Part shown: positions 1-10,135 of the stretch, piece after piece
How positions within the stretch are numbered: position 1 is the stretch's first letter
Layout: every line of letters starts with the position of its first letter
Source of the DNA: Sepiola atlantica
Taxonomy: Eukaryota > Mollusca > Cephalopoda > Sepiida > Sepiolidae
Direction: 5' to 3'
DNA: 64,000 nucleotides
Assembly: GCA_963556195.1 (NCBI GenBank)
Contig: OY744525.1
Location: 46,376,148 to 46,440,147 of the forward strand
Notes under the pieces: model-generated
Seen by the model: the letters and a program-made list of their open reading frames with translations, nothing else
The model's database searches: none
What the model was told of the DNA's origin: nothing
Translations under genes and position numbers: made by a program

Positions 1-17
1 GAGAGTAATCCGACATA

Positions 18-357
18 ATGGGAAATGAAAAAGGAAAAAAACAAAAGATGTTTTTTTATGTATTCATCAACGATTCGCCTTTATTTGTAAGACTTCTTCA
101 GGATGATAATTGTAAGAAAAATGTCATGGAAGTACATAAAAATATTGGGTTGACATGATGGGTTGATGAGACTTTGGTCCTGCGCTCCCAGTAGTGGCTA
201 CTACTTCTCATCAACCCATCATATCAACCCAATATGTCTATGTACTTTATGACATTTTTCTTAAAATTATCATCCTGAAGAAGTCTTACAAATAAAGACA
301 AAAAGTTGATGAATACATTAAAAATACATCTTTTGTTTTTTCCTTTTTCATTTCTCA
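18..357. repeat. Long inverted repeat (hairpin)
   Basis: Bases 18-170 and 207-357 are near-complementary over about 150 bases, separated by a 36-base spacer. A transcript would fold into one long hairpin. No transposase or clear target duplication is visible. It may be a foldback element or an inverted local duplication. Confidence 0.85.
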
Positions 358-383
358 TATATATATATATATATACATATATA
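357..383. repeat. (AT)n run
   Basis: Short AT dinucleotide run at the outer edge of the hairpin and the start of the next repeat. Confidence 0.9.
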
Positions 384-590
384 CTTATAAATATTTGTTT
401 TTATCTACATATGTATAAGTTTCATCCTTATGGCAATCATCAGTGTAAAGAAGAATTATTCACACCGGTCGCTGGGCTCGAACCCCAAAATCCGAGTTAT
501 ATTTCAAACTCAAATTCCAACGCCTATGCTCTCATGGCCGCTATAAATTACTCGGTAAATCAGCAAGAGATTAGTCTTTTGTAAATGCAG
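384..590 (-). repeat. Dispersed repeat with hammerhead-like core, copy 1
   Basis: Shares most of its length with 690-872, and its first part with 2865-2960 and 3215-3320. On the minus strand bases 419-443 read CTGATGA, a short imperfect hairpin, then GAAAC, the order of the hammerhead core. The rest contains a shared block around the triplet-rich stretch near 480-560. Family name not recognised. Confidence 0.6.
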
Positions 591-689
591 CTATCGTAGA
601 GAGTTCAACTTTTGAAAGGAACATTGTATTGTAGCCACGATGATAGCTGTGTTAATACTAACGCTACAGAGCCCAGCCTAGTTTCGGGG

Positions 690-872
690 GCGACAAATAA
701 TTAATTATAAATATTTGTTTTTTATCTACATACAGATACGTTTCACCCTTACGGGAATCGTCAGTCTAGAGAAGAATTATTCACCCCGGTAACCATGAAA
801 CCCGAGTTATATTTCAAACTCCAACGCCTATGCCCTCACAGTCGCTGTAAACAACTCGGTAAATCAGGCAAA
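690..872 (-). repeat. Dispersed repeat with hammerhead-like core, copy 2
   Basis: Second copy of the 384-590 repeat, about 310 bp downstream in the same orientation. The minus strand at 740-764 reads CTGACGA, a CCC/GGG mini-hairpin, then GAAAC. The two copies share the block beginning AACTCGGTAAATCAG near their right ends. Confidence 0.6.
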
Positions 873-897
873 TGATGTAAATAAAGAATGAATGATA

Positions 898-1030
898 AAA
901 GTGGGGGGGGAAGAGGAGAGAAATAGGAGGAAAAAGAGGAGTGAGAGTTAAAATAGGAGAAAGGTGGAAAAGAAGAAAAGGGGGAGAAAGAGATGAGAGA
1001 GGGGAGCAAAATAGGAGAGAGAATTGAAAC
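898..1030 (+). repeat. Purine-rich low-complexity tract
   Basis: Nearly all A and G on the plus strand, including an 8-base G run at the start. No period is fixed. It follows directly on repeat copy 2. Confidence 0.8.
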
Positions 1031-1797
1031 AGATGTTAAGAGATAGTTAAGGCTTATGGGAGTAATAATATTTGTATATAGATTAAGACTGGTTTACAGA
1101 TAAGAGTAAGGATTAGGTTGGCAAGATTGAATGTTTGGGAGGTTAGCATTATAACTAAGAAATGGTGGGGACATATTATAATAATAATAATGTGAAAAGG
1201 GGGTGTTACCCTCTTAATGACTGGAAAAGTTATTATTGGGAAAGTTATTAATTATTGGTCTTAAGTAGTGGTGAGGATATGGGTCGATTAAGGTATTTAT
1301 TCCTATTTTTTAATTTTATTTATATTAATGAGGCAATAGTTGGGAGGATTTTCCGGAGTGGAAGTCGGTATTTAGTAGGGCAATTATGGGGCTATGTATT
1401 AGGCAGGAGTGGTGTTGCTAGGCCTTTATGTGTATTGGTAAGTCCAATTTATAAGCAGTGCTTGTCTCCTGTGGATGCATCCTTTAAGGATTTCATCTCT
1501 GATATTCAAACAGACTGTATTTGGATCAATGATGGCCCTTAATATATGGTATTTTTTGCATTACACAGAAGACATCTATTTATGGCTGAAGAGAAGGATG
1601 ATTATATCTCTATTGCTTTCCATATGATGGTGAAAGGTATCGTTTCATCTTTAAGTTGCCATATCCGGGTTGCAAGTGCCGTATTTGATTTGTTTTTGTA
1701 TCTGAAGGTGTTTCTGTGTGTGTACAATCTTTGCTTGAAGCTTCCCTGCGTCATGCCTATATATTTTTCTGCTCTACAGCTAGTCTGGTTTGTGACG
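1031..1797. other. Unassigned AT-rich DNA
   Basis: Short open frames occur (1255-1542, 1546-1902) but match no family I know, have no shared motif and are as expected by chance. Nothing else is supported. Confidence 0.5.
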
Positions 1798-1855
1798 GTG
1801 AATCAGGTAAAGACCATGTGTTCGTATTATAATAAGTACGAATTACCTGATTCAC
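1798..1855. repeat. Palindrome
   Basis: GTGAATCAGGTAA at 1798-1810 is the exact reverse complement of 1843-1855, and inside it TTCGTA (1821-1826) pairs with TACGAA (1837-1842). The two-step stem is unusually neat for background DNA. Confidence 0.8.
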
Positions 1856-2042
1856 CTCATTCCCCTGAAGATGGACTCGGATGGTATTTGGGACACAAAT
1901 GAAAACTATGGCAGATTCATCATCCAATTCCCCACGAAAACTAAGATTCTGATTCGGACAAAGGAAAAGATTTACGAAAGGATATCCGGACATAAGTTGT
2001 CTGTTATATTTAACAATACTTGCCTTCAAGAAAAGATGCTGC

Positions 2043-2043
<1 letters not shown>

Positions 2044-2085
<42 letters not shown>
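2044..2085. repeat. (AT)n microsatellite
   Basis: Uninterrupted AT run of about 42 bases. Open frames across it are artefacts coding alternating Ile and Tyr. Confidence 0.97.
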
Positions 2086-2088
<3 letters not shown>

Positions 2089-2754
2089 AAGTGCTATTTG
2101 TGTTTATATACTGGAAAACAAAATCAGTAATGGTCTCAGAAATCTCAGGCACACATGTCCTAAACAGCTCCCACTTTCTATCCCATATATATGACAGTTT
2201 TCGGTTCTCCACTCTTCAACACTCATTGACAAGAGAAAGCGATTTACTACGAACAAATGTCAATCTTATACACTACAGGCTAATAGTCTTGCAGACCCCG
2301 CATTTCTTAAAAAGGAAATAAACCTTAAATGGAGATATTTTCGTATTTCTTAAGGAAAAGGTAAAATTTCAATAACTACAGCGTATTTGTTTCTATTGTG
2401 ACAAAAATTGATCATAAAACAGCATCATACGTTTTGCCTGTAGTGTATCTCTGCAGCCTTTACCACAGATTCATAATGATTGACTAACCAAATAAGGCAC
2501 CACTATCTCTATGCAAATTAATGAATGTCTCCATTGTAATGAAAAGATTAGTAACAGTGCCACCTATGGTGACAAACCATTTTCTCTAACACTTATTAAA
2601 GAGGACATAACTCTTGATAACTTAGAATCTTTTTTTGCTTTTGTTTATTTCGCCATTACTATGTCTAGAAATATTTTCTAATCCTCGAGACTTAATCTTT
2701 CTCTTTCTTCAAACAGAACACAAAGTCTTTTACAATGTAATACATTTTCTTTGC
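2086..2754. other. Unassigned AT-rich DNA
   Basis: No recognisable protein, RNA or repeat family seen on either strand. Confidence 0.5.
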
Positions 2755-2763
2755 CACACACAT

Positions 2764-2831
<68 letters not shown>

Positions 2832-2853
2832 GAGAGAGAGAGAGAGAGAGAGA
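2755..2853. repeat. Compound (CA)n(AT)n(AG)n microsatellite
   Basis: CA-rich 2755-2777, AT 2778-2827, AG 2829-2853. The AT-then-AG order recurs at 13915, 22434 and 46165 and probably reflects one mutational history. Confidence 0.95.
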
Positions 2854-2864
2854 TGCAATACTAT

Positions 2865-2975
2865 AAATATTAAATTCTTATCTACGTACACATGCGTTTC
2901 ATCTTTTTCCGGGAATCATCAGTGTGGAAATGATTGCTCTGCCGGTCACACGATTCGAAACGCTCAGACCTAATT
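2865..2975 (-). repeat. Hammerhead-like dispersed repeat, copy 3
   Basis: Related to 384-590. The minus strand at 2896-2922 carries CTGATGA, a weak hairpin, then GAAAC followed by GCATGTGTAC. Immediately follows an (AG)n tract. Confidence 0.6.
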
Positions 2976-3214
2976 CAACATTTTAACTTTTTTGTTTGAA
3001 CGCCTAGGACCATGCAGCTCAAAAACAACCACGTTGACGGAAGAGAATTAAGATCTATTTATGTCTATGCAAGCGGACACATCTAGAAGGTAGTCATCAA
3101 CAGTGTTCAATGACACGTTAGGCTGGAATTTAGCATTATGCATTTAGATTTGACAGCCTAACTATAATTCTTTTAAAGGGCCCGTCTTAGCATTAAAGGG
3201 GCTATAAACAATAT

Positions 3215-3318
3215 CATAAATATTATAAAATTCTTATCTACATACACATGTGTTTCATTCTTTTTCCAGGAATCATCAGCGTGGAGGATGATTGTTCTGC
3301 AGGTCACACATTCCCGGC

Positions 3319-3320
<2 letters not shown>
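3215..3320 (-). repeat. Hammerhead-like dispersed repeat, copy 4
   Basis: Closest relative of copy 3, same orientation. Core on the minus strand at 3252-3279: CTGATGA, short stem, GAAAC. Abuts an (AT)n run. Confidence 0.6.
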
Positions 3321-3321
<1 letters not shown>

Positions 3322-3362
<41 letters not shown>

Positions 3363-3369
3363 TATATAA
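3322..3369. repeat. (AT)n microsatellite
   Basis: AT run with one C interruption near its right end. Confidence 0.95.
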
Positions 3370-3594
3370 GTGCAGGTTTGTAATCCGAGGCTGTAGCAAT
3401 GCGATGCAGGTGCCGGAAGGTGGAGAGGGAGGAGAGAAAACGAGAGTGGAATCTCAAAACGATTTATTAATATTTCACGTAAAAACTGATTAAATACCAG
3501 GACAGTAAATACTGTCAGGTAAATAAAAAGTTCCGGCACAAGGTAATCTTAAATTTTCGAAAGAAAAACTTTCATTATCAAAAGACAACAATTA

Positions 3595-3613
3595 ATATAT
3601 ATATATATTTATA

Positions 3614-3658
<45 letters not shown>

Positions 3659-3665
3659 TGTGTGT
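3595..3665. repeat. (AT)n(GT)n microsatellite
   Basis: Interrupted AT run ending in a short GT stretch. Confidence 0.95.
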
Positions 3666-3845
3666 ATTTAGGCAGCATATTTTCATTTAGGCAAACATTA
3701 TTAAATAAAATGGAGTGTTTTTGCTTGATAAGACTTTTTTTTTAGTTTTTCAATTTTCTGAATGGTTCATTTAGTGTTTTAGTCAAATTGATGTATGTAA
3801 ATTTCGTGGGTTTCTTGTTCCATTTTCTTTTCCTTATCGCAAGTA

Positions 3846-3875
3846 CTTTCGATTTGATTCGTCAAATCATCTTCA
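3846..3875 (-). ncRNA. Hammerhead-like core downstream of Penelope-like remnant
   Basis: On the minus strand: CTGAAGA, one extra U, a perfect 6-bp stem (GATTTG with CAAATC) around a 6-base loop, then GAAAG. The same architecture, including the extra U, follows the second copy at 23749-23773. Hammerhead ribozymes are known in the terminal repeats of Penelope-like elements. The extra base departs from the strict consensus, so self-cleavage is only a possibility. Confidence 0.5.
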
Positions 3876-4125
3876 GGCGGTGTTATTCTTGGTGTCTTTA
3901 CAAATATGTCTTTACTGTTGAGTTTTGTTTTATAATAACGGCCAGTAATTTACAACATAAAAAGAGCGTCTATAATATTGAGATGAGAGCGTGATTACGT
4001 TCTAAGTGCGTGTAAGATTCAAAAGTTTGATTGCTTAACCGTTATGAATTTAATTATGTTCTAAGTGCGTTCAAGATTCAAACGTATAATTTCTTAATGG
4101 CTAAGAATTTGGTAACGTAAATTAC

Positions 4126-4523
4126 TATACTAGACACTTTAAAATGTTGTGACTAGTTTCGTAATTCACATTATTGATTGTGGGATGTTTAGTTTTTATG
4201 TAGAGGGCTTCAAGAATTTTTAATCTCTGATGTTTGTATCGTGGTGTATCATTTTTGTCTTATTAACTAGGATGTGTCGACATTGAGTAGGGGGGGGGGG
4301 GGCAGTCATGTTTTTTGGGGGGTTTTTGGCAAATGTAGCTAGTGTCAGAGAGATGTAAGGTGAGTCTTCAGGAAAGTGTTGTGGTAGTGAAACCGATGTA
4401 AGAATTAGTTTTATTGTTATTGTCGGAGATACATTCTCCCATGGGGCAGTGAAACTGATATATTACATTGGTTCTTCCTAATTTATTTTGGGTCTGAGAA
4501 GTGTTATTCTTAACTACATGGCT

Positions 4524-4527
<4 letters not shown>
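4126..4527 (-). pseudogene. Penelope-like element, GIY-YIG endonuclease remnant
   Basis: In Penelope-like retroelements the GIY-YIG nuclease forms the C-terminus of the single polyprotein and nicks DNA for target-primed reverse transcription. Reading the minus strand from about 4525, the frame gives TNVIYQFHCPMGEC, then SYIGFTTTTLS, the two half-motifs of the domain. A TGA follows where the 23-kb copy has Arg in SRRLT; the match then resumes (LTLHLSDTS). Further on, past a C-rich insertion near 4290, the frame RLKILEALYIK restores similarity to about 4126. The upstream polymerase is absent: similarity stops at the (AT)n run at 4526. Inactive remnant. Confidence 0.82.

Positions 4528-4570
<43 letters not shown>
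4526..4570. repeat. (AT)n microsatellite
   Basis: Marks the 5' edge of recognisable Penelope-like sequence. Confidence 0.97.
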
Positions 4571-4572
<2 letters not shown>

Positions 4573-5280
4573 AAATGGTCTCCGAAAATCTCTATATTAG
4601 TGACTAACAGTATCCATGTTCCAGCGTTGACTCCCAAAATTGAAAAAAAAACAAAGATTTGCAACATCAGAAGTAAATTGACCGGAAAGAATCGAAAAGA
4701 CCCTTTTCACCCAAAATGCAAAGCCTTTATCCATGATATAAAAATATTTGTAAAAGGTTATTTGAGGACAGGGGGGATACTCACTAATTTATTTGCTTGG
4801 CCACAGTGTGTAAGGGGAGGAGGGGCCTGTGTATTTAATTTACAATTTAACGAAAGAATAAAATGGCTGGCTTGTGTACGAATGTACAGAAATGCATTAT
4901 GGTGGAATTTAATTTCGTAATGAAATTAATGTGGAGGAGGGATACTCACTAACTTGTTTGTGTGGTCACAGTGTGTGTATTTTGGGGTGAGGGGAATTTG
5001 TTTTTAATTCAGCATATAGAACCAGATCGCAACTACCCGTCTGTGGAACACAATACCATGGGGCTGCTTCCCAAATGAGTACAACATGATCGTTTTTAAG
5101 TCCATGTAAACAAATGTTTGCCGATCCGGCCTCTTTAATAATTGAATCCTGCCCAATTTCAACCATCGTCGCCAATCCTTAAGGTGTTGTCTCACTGTTC
5201 AGCTGACAAACTCATTAAACCTTATCCTTGAGTAACCTTTGAGCCTAGATAACAGTAGTACATTAAAAAGAAAACAGAAG
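4571..5280. other. Unassigned DNA with a short internal duplication
   Basis: Two similar blocks at about 4768-4830 and 4935-4990 share GGATACTCACTAA and CACAGTGTGT. Open frames at 4501-4920 and 4966-5195 match nothing recognised. Confidence 0.45.
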
Positions 5281-5545
5281 TATCTCGGCTCATTTGGCAT
5301 AATGGTCAGACTATTCTCTAATGGGTCAGGAGACTGAGGTTCAATCCTCGATCGAGTCATACCAAAGACTAAAAAAAAATGTAACTTGATACCCCTTTAC
5401 TATACACTCAGCATTATAAGGTGAAGATCAAGGGTAAGTGGAGCAATCCAGTGAAAGGAGTGGCGCCCTACCCTACATCTATGTGTAATAGCTAATGAAA
5501 AGGAAGCCTTCAGGTCGCCTTTGACTACGGTCGATGCATTTATTT
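5281..5545 (+). repeat. tRNA-derived SINE
   Basis: The head has a tRNA A-box-like stretch (TTTGGCATAATGGTCA, about 5299-5314) and a B-box-like stretch (GGTTCAATCCTC, about 5339-5350), the internal RNA polymerase III promoter. The body runs to about 5545. A diverged copy on the minus strand at 29822-30075 shares head and body, including CATTATAAGGTGA. tRNA-derived SINEs are long known in cephalopods; I cannot assign a named family. Confidence 0.8.
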
Positions 5546-6100
5546 CTTTTTAATTAAGACTGAATACTGAATTAATGGCATGCCCTTTTGCAAAGCAATA
5601 TGCAAATTAGTTAACCCTGGTACGTCGATTGAATGAACATGCTCAGTATATTAGAAAGCTAAAGACCTTCTATTATGAATATGAATTTGGCGTTTTATTC
5701 TCACTGTCAGTGTGATAAACGACCCAACTATATGAATCGAAGAAGATGAGGAATATTGATAAATTGAAAGATTTGCAATGACAAGTTTCACTACATTTGC
5801 AGCTTGATCCGGTCATATTTGATCCGAAATGTGAGTAATTCACATGAGGATAATTATATTTCGCAAGAGATCACAAAACGGGGTCATCATCGTAAACCCA
5901 AATTGTAAATGAATGTTTGCATTGAGTATTCATCTCCATTAGAAGCTTCATGACGAGTGAAGGAGAAAATTCCTTTGGTCAAGATGGCGGAAATATCACC
6001 CACAATTTTATTAGTCCGACTTTGCATACATTTATTAATTTAAAACTAGAAAGAAACATGGTTATACTAGCTAAGATACACGTTTTAAGATAGGGTGTTA
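5546..6100. other. Unassigned AT-rich DNA
   Basis: No coding or repeat signature recognised. Confidence 0.5.
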
Positions 6101-6104
6101 ACAC

Positions 6105-6335
6105 TAGAACACAGGGTTGTGAAGTCCAGTCGGGAATTTTGGAAGAATTCAAAGTCGGACTTGTAAGAATGCTAAGAGTCCGAGTCAGATTTTCACAGAA
6201 TATTACTGAATATTGAAAGACTTTAACATAAGGAGTCAGAGTCAGATATTTTGAAATTCTAGGAGTCGGAGTCAGAATCTTTTGGAATTCTAGCAGTCAA
6301 AGTCGGACCTTCCGACTCCGCAATCCTGATAGGAA
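6105..6335. repeat. Degenerate GGAGTCGGAGTC-type repeat
   Basis: Variants of AGTCGGAGTCAGA recur several times (near 6165, 6180, 6230, 6260, 6300), ending in CCGACTCCGCAATCCTGA. Period is irregular. A low-complexity interspersed repeat, not a gene. Confidence 0.6.
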
Positions 6336-6992
6336 ACACTTGTATTCTTCTGTAAACGATAGACGTTGGACCTCAAAATATTACAAATCAATCAAAAGCA
6401 TACATGTGAAAATAGAGATTACATCACTGAAGTTTTTTGCAGAATAAACGCTTTTCCTTTCCATTAAAAAGTTTTAAAATTATTGTAATAACAGAATACT
6501 CAGGAGTGATTCTCCTTGGGACATATAGAAGTTATCTTCCCTGTAACATTACTAGCAACGAGGGAATGTACTTTCCTATTTCTGGAAATCAAAAAATATC
6601 TAATTCCATCTCACTTGGGGAATATAGAAACTAAATTGAATCTTTTTGGGTTGTTCACCCAAGGCATCGAACATGATATGACAGGCTGCCATCTTGGCAA
6701 GCCTTTCATTAACCCTCGTTGCAGTAGTTTTCAGACTGCCTCTCTTCTTATCACAGCCGCCGGCTCCCAGAACATTTGTCAGTGAACTATTACCAAATTA
6801 TTTTCATGTATAGAATTGGTATAAATGTTCAGAATAAACAATCACAGTGCAAATAAATCTAAACGAGAAATATGAAAGTTATTCGAAAAAAAAAACCCCC
6901 AGAATATCCCATTTGAATGTTTTCACTGAATTGGTGTAATACATATAAGAATACACATTTACACTATACAAAACCATACACTGACACACATT
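6336..6992. other. Unassigned DNA
   Basis: Holds an 89-codon open frame at 6516-6785 with no recognisable domain; its length is as expected by chance. Confidence 0.45.
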
Positions 6993-7150
6993 TGTTTTAC
7001 TAATGAATCACCGCTTATCAAGGCCAAAAGCTATTCGGGACTATGGGTTAAAGAGATGGATGTATTGTTAATTTAATGATGAGGAATATTATGAGAGGAT
7101 TGAAAATGATTAATAGCATGAACAAAGTTTAATTACTTATGAGGACAGAT
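6993..7150 (-). repeat. LINE 3'-UTR-like fragment
   Basis: Similar to 28455-28605 over about 150 bp (ACTAATGA, CTTATCAAGGC, AATATTATGAGAGGATTGAAAA). The 28-kb copy lies directly 3' of a decayed Jockey/CR1-like LINE read on the minus strand, so this is probably a 5'-truncated copy of the same tail. Confidence 0.55.
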
Positions 7151-7243
7151 ACGCTTATTCCTTGTTTACAAACTTTTCATAATGGGAATGAAAAATATAT
7201 GGAAGAGGTCAGTAGAGAAGTTGAAAGCATAACACAGATAATG

Positions 7244-7433
7244 AGAACACAGACTATTTTTGTAAACTATAAAACACAGACTATTTTGTAAACGATAGAA
7301 CACAGACTATTTTTGTAAACGATAGAACACAAACTATTTTTGTAAACGACAGAACACAAACTATTTTTGTAAACGACAGAACACAGACTATTTTTGTAAA
7401 CCATAGAACACAAACTATTTTTGTAAACGATAG
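7244..7433. repeat. 27-bp minisatellite, about 7 copies
   Basis: The unit AGAACACAGACTATTTTTG plus TAAACGAT repeats with a few substitutions and one T-run slip. On the minus strand it stays open as a 9-residue repeat (VYKNSLCSI type), but there is no gene context. Confidence 0.92.
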
Positions 7434-7707
7434 AAGAAAGAAAAACCATAACAGTTCCCACCACTAACTACTACATGATACAGACCCCATTCACCAAATG
7501 ACAATACAGAAGACCCGGTATTATATGCCTGCTCATAGGGAAACCTTCTCGGGAGTTGCTTCAAGATTCGGGTCCTTGAACTATTAGGTGGATAACGTCA
7601 GCCCATGGAAAAACGTTTACTTCTAGCACCCTTATTGCGGGGCATGGCAACATGAAAAGAAAAAAAGTACTCAAAGCATCTCCATATACCGTTCACACTA
7701 GACCGTC

Positions 7708-7783
7708 GACCAAGGAAAACAGCAATTTTCCCACCTTTTTCAGAAACATCGCTCATGGAATGTGAGGACTAAAGGACAAGTAG
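7708..7783 (+). repeat. Repeat block shared with 25.98 kb
   Basis: About 75 bp match 25980-26060 (CTCATGGAATGTGAGGACTAA). At 26 kb this reads HGSWNVRTKGQ, reminiscent of the WNVRT motif at the start of the apurinic endonuclease of RTE-type LINEs. Assignment is tentative. Confidence 0.5.
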
Positions 7784-7784
7784 A

Positions 7785-7922
7785 GGAACCCTTTATTAAA
7801 TCCACGAGGGTAGCATGCTCTCGATCCATCTGCCATGACTGGGAAGATGTTTTCAGTAATTCTTCCCAATCATGGCGGATGGAAAGAGAGCATGCTACCC
7901 GCGTGGATTTAATAAAGGGTTC
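7785..7922. repeat. Inverted repeat (hairpin)
   Basis: Arms 7785-7848 and 7858-7922 are near-complementary over about 64 bases with a 9-base loop (GTAGCATGCTCTC against GAGAGCATGCTAC). It ends where the next repeat family begins. Confidence 0.88.
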
Positions 7923-7924
7923 CG

Positions 7925-8110
7925 CTCGAAATTACTTCCAGATTCCCGAATTCGACAGAAAGATCCCTGAGTTCGACAAGGTACACCTGAAGAGGGTCGG
8001 ATGTTACATCGGCCGAAACGTTGTGATAAAAACACCCAAGATGAGAACAGTAGTCCGAATATACCAAATTCTACAAATTATCAACTCTCATCTCAAAAGT
8101 TCCGAAATAC
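7925..8110 (+). repeat. Hammerhead-like repeat family 2, copy 1
   Basis: Related to 45140-45300 (minus) and 45545-45705 (plus). Core at 7987-8019: CTGAAGA, one extra G, a stem of GGTCG with CGGCC, then GAAAC. A conserved flank GAGTTCGACAAGGTACAC lies before it and AGAACAGTAGTCCGAATA after it. Confidence 0.6.
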
Positions 8111-9333
8111 AATATAATTATTATACATATTATTTATATTCAACAGATTTCCATATGGACCCCCAAAGTACAATTGTTTTTTAATGGACTCCCTTAAAGT
8201 TTCTTTTGATCCATGGGATCCATTGGAACCCCAGTTGGGCATTTCTGATATAAATGGACATGTATGCTTGTAGGACACGCCCAGCACACTCTCCTTCTAC
8301 AAAGTCTGGTTTAAATGGCAAGCAATGGTAAAATGATTTATAGTTTCTTAAAACAAAGGAAGAATTTTAATTTCTAAAACTGAAATTCATTTGTTTTGTT
8401 TTTTAATTTAATTTCTTTCTCGAATGATTATTTTAAGTACTTATTTTTTTAAAGAATTTGGATTAATTATTCAACTGCATGACTTGTTAAGATAAGTTTT
8501 CAAAATGTTATCTGTGTATCTCTTTCATTGATGGAGGCAACTGAAAGAAAGCCATAATATTTATCTAAATTGAAGAACATCTTCCAATGTATATTTACTA
8601 GATTGAAGACAAAGCGAATAAAACATTAATTGTTCTCTGTGTTTGTAGATAAAAGCACAAAAGAAGAAGAAAAAAACGATTGTAATGAAATAAATGGCGG
8701 TTTTCTCATAACATTCTTCATACTAAGACTAAATTGCCTTTGTCCTTGGAGCAGTAAAGTGCGCATGGGAATACATGTAAGTATGTGTGCGAACATTTGT
8801 ACACATTTTGAGAGATTGAGAGATCAAAATATGGCAATTCATTAGAAGTGAGGGAATTCACTTTGTAATAAAACAAATAGAGAACTCTGTGACATCTGAT
8901 ATTGTTTATGTAAACAACAAGATTTTCTCTTCTGTTTATGCCAATGGCACAGTTAATAAAAGCTCAGAATGTCAAAAAAAAACAACTGGATTTCAAGTTG
9001 AGCCGAAAGTACTCACATGTCTAGCCACACTGAAGAGCTATGATACAGCAAAACAGTGTGTGTGGATGACATACATATATTTTTTCTTCGTTTATGACTA
9101 AAAGGTTCTTTAGACATATTGCTATATATACACATATATATATATATATAGCAATATAAAAAGATACTTATTGCAAATGTGATACACAGAAACGTTTGTG
9201 TTTCATTCCATCAAATAAATTCGTCAGACCAACTCATCAGTTGTGTGATAAAGAATATTTTTTGTAAGATACGTATGTATGTGTAAATAAAAAAGTAAAC
9301 AAAACTGTATTATTATTAACTACTAATTATTAA
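8111..9333. other. Unassigned AT-rich DNA
   Basis: Several 60-140 codon frames have no recognisable domain. At 9121-9152 an AT run flanked by GCTATATATA and TATATAGC forms a small palindrome. Confidence 0.45.
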
Positions 9334-9852
9334 TTAGTGGGACCCGTGGAAATTCCACGGTGCTTTCTACATCAATCTGTACAATTTACTTTTAATCATA
9401 ATATTCATTTTGAAATCATAACTATCTGCCAGGATCAATACTATTATAAAAACAAATGACTCTTTCTTCTTCCGTTAAAATAATTGTCACCGTCGGCTAA
9501 ATGTTCTTTAAATAAATAAAACAATTGTAGCAATTTAATTCTTTACCAAAAAAATTCTCTGTCTTTTTACCGTAAAAATAATTGTCACCTAAAAATTCTT
9601 CAAATCAATAAAACGAATGTCACTTTTTGAAATGTGTTTATTTAAAATCATACTGTTTTAGTCGATGGGGTGACATAATTTTATATTGGAACAATTCATT
9701 TTAAAATCGGAATTTTTTTATCATAGCAACATCAGATTAGTCATCAATCATCAATATCTTTGCTGATCAGACGATTTCATTTTTTTTAAATGTGTGTGAA
9801 ATGTGATAACGTACGTACGAACATGAAATGACTTAGCGTATTATTATATAGA
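9334..9852 (-). mobile_element. Candidate complete non-autonomous Helitron
   Basis: Helitrons begin with TC, end with a short hairpin then CTRR, and insert between A and T. On the minus strand the element starts TCTATATAATAATACGC at 9852, preceded by A. It ends with CCGTGG/CCACGG hairpin, GTCCCA, then CTAA at 9334, followed by T. It spans 519 bp, is AT-rich and has no Rep/helicase sequence, so it would depend on another copy. Both ends fit, but the assignment rests on terminal motifs alone. Confidence 0.55.
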
Positions 9853-10068
9853 TGAAAGTTTATATAAGAAAGAAACTAAATGGAAACGTTCCGATTTGTA
9901 TAACAGACGATTGTTTTAATTAATTAAACAAAGAAAAATGCAAGAGTTGTTCTTATGTTGAACTGGTTTGTTTGTGTATGTATTTACCGTGAAGGGAATC
10001 CGAGTATTTTTGTAATTGAAGTCGATAACGTACGTCTGTATTAAATAAAAAATAAGTACAATTACGAA

Positions 10069-10070
<2 letters not shown>

Positions 10071-10133
<63 letters not shown>
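10071..10133. repeat. (AT)n microsatellite
   Basis: About 63 bases with one C near the start. Confidence 0.97.

Positions 10134-10135
<2 letters not shown>

Noticed and set aside
6437..6785. Overlapping 65- and 89-codon frames
   Set aside because: No recognisable domain, no splice context, and length within chance expectation.
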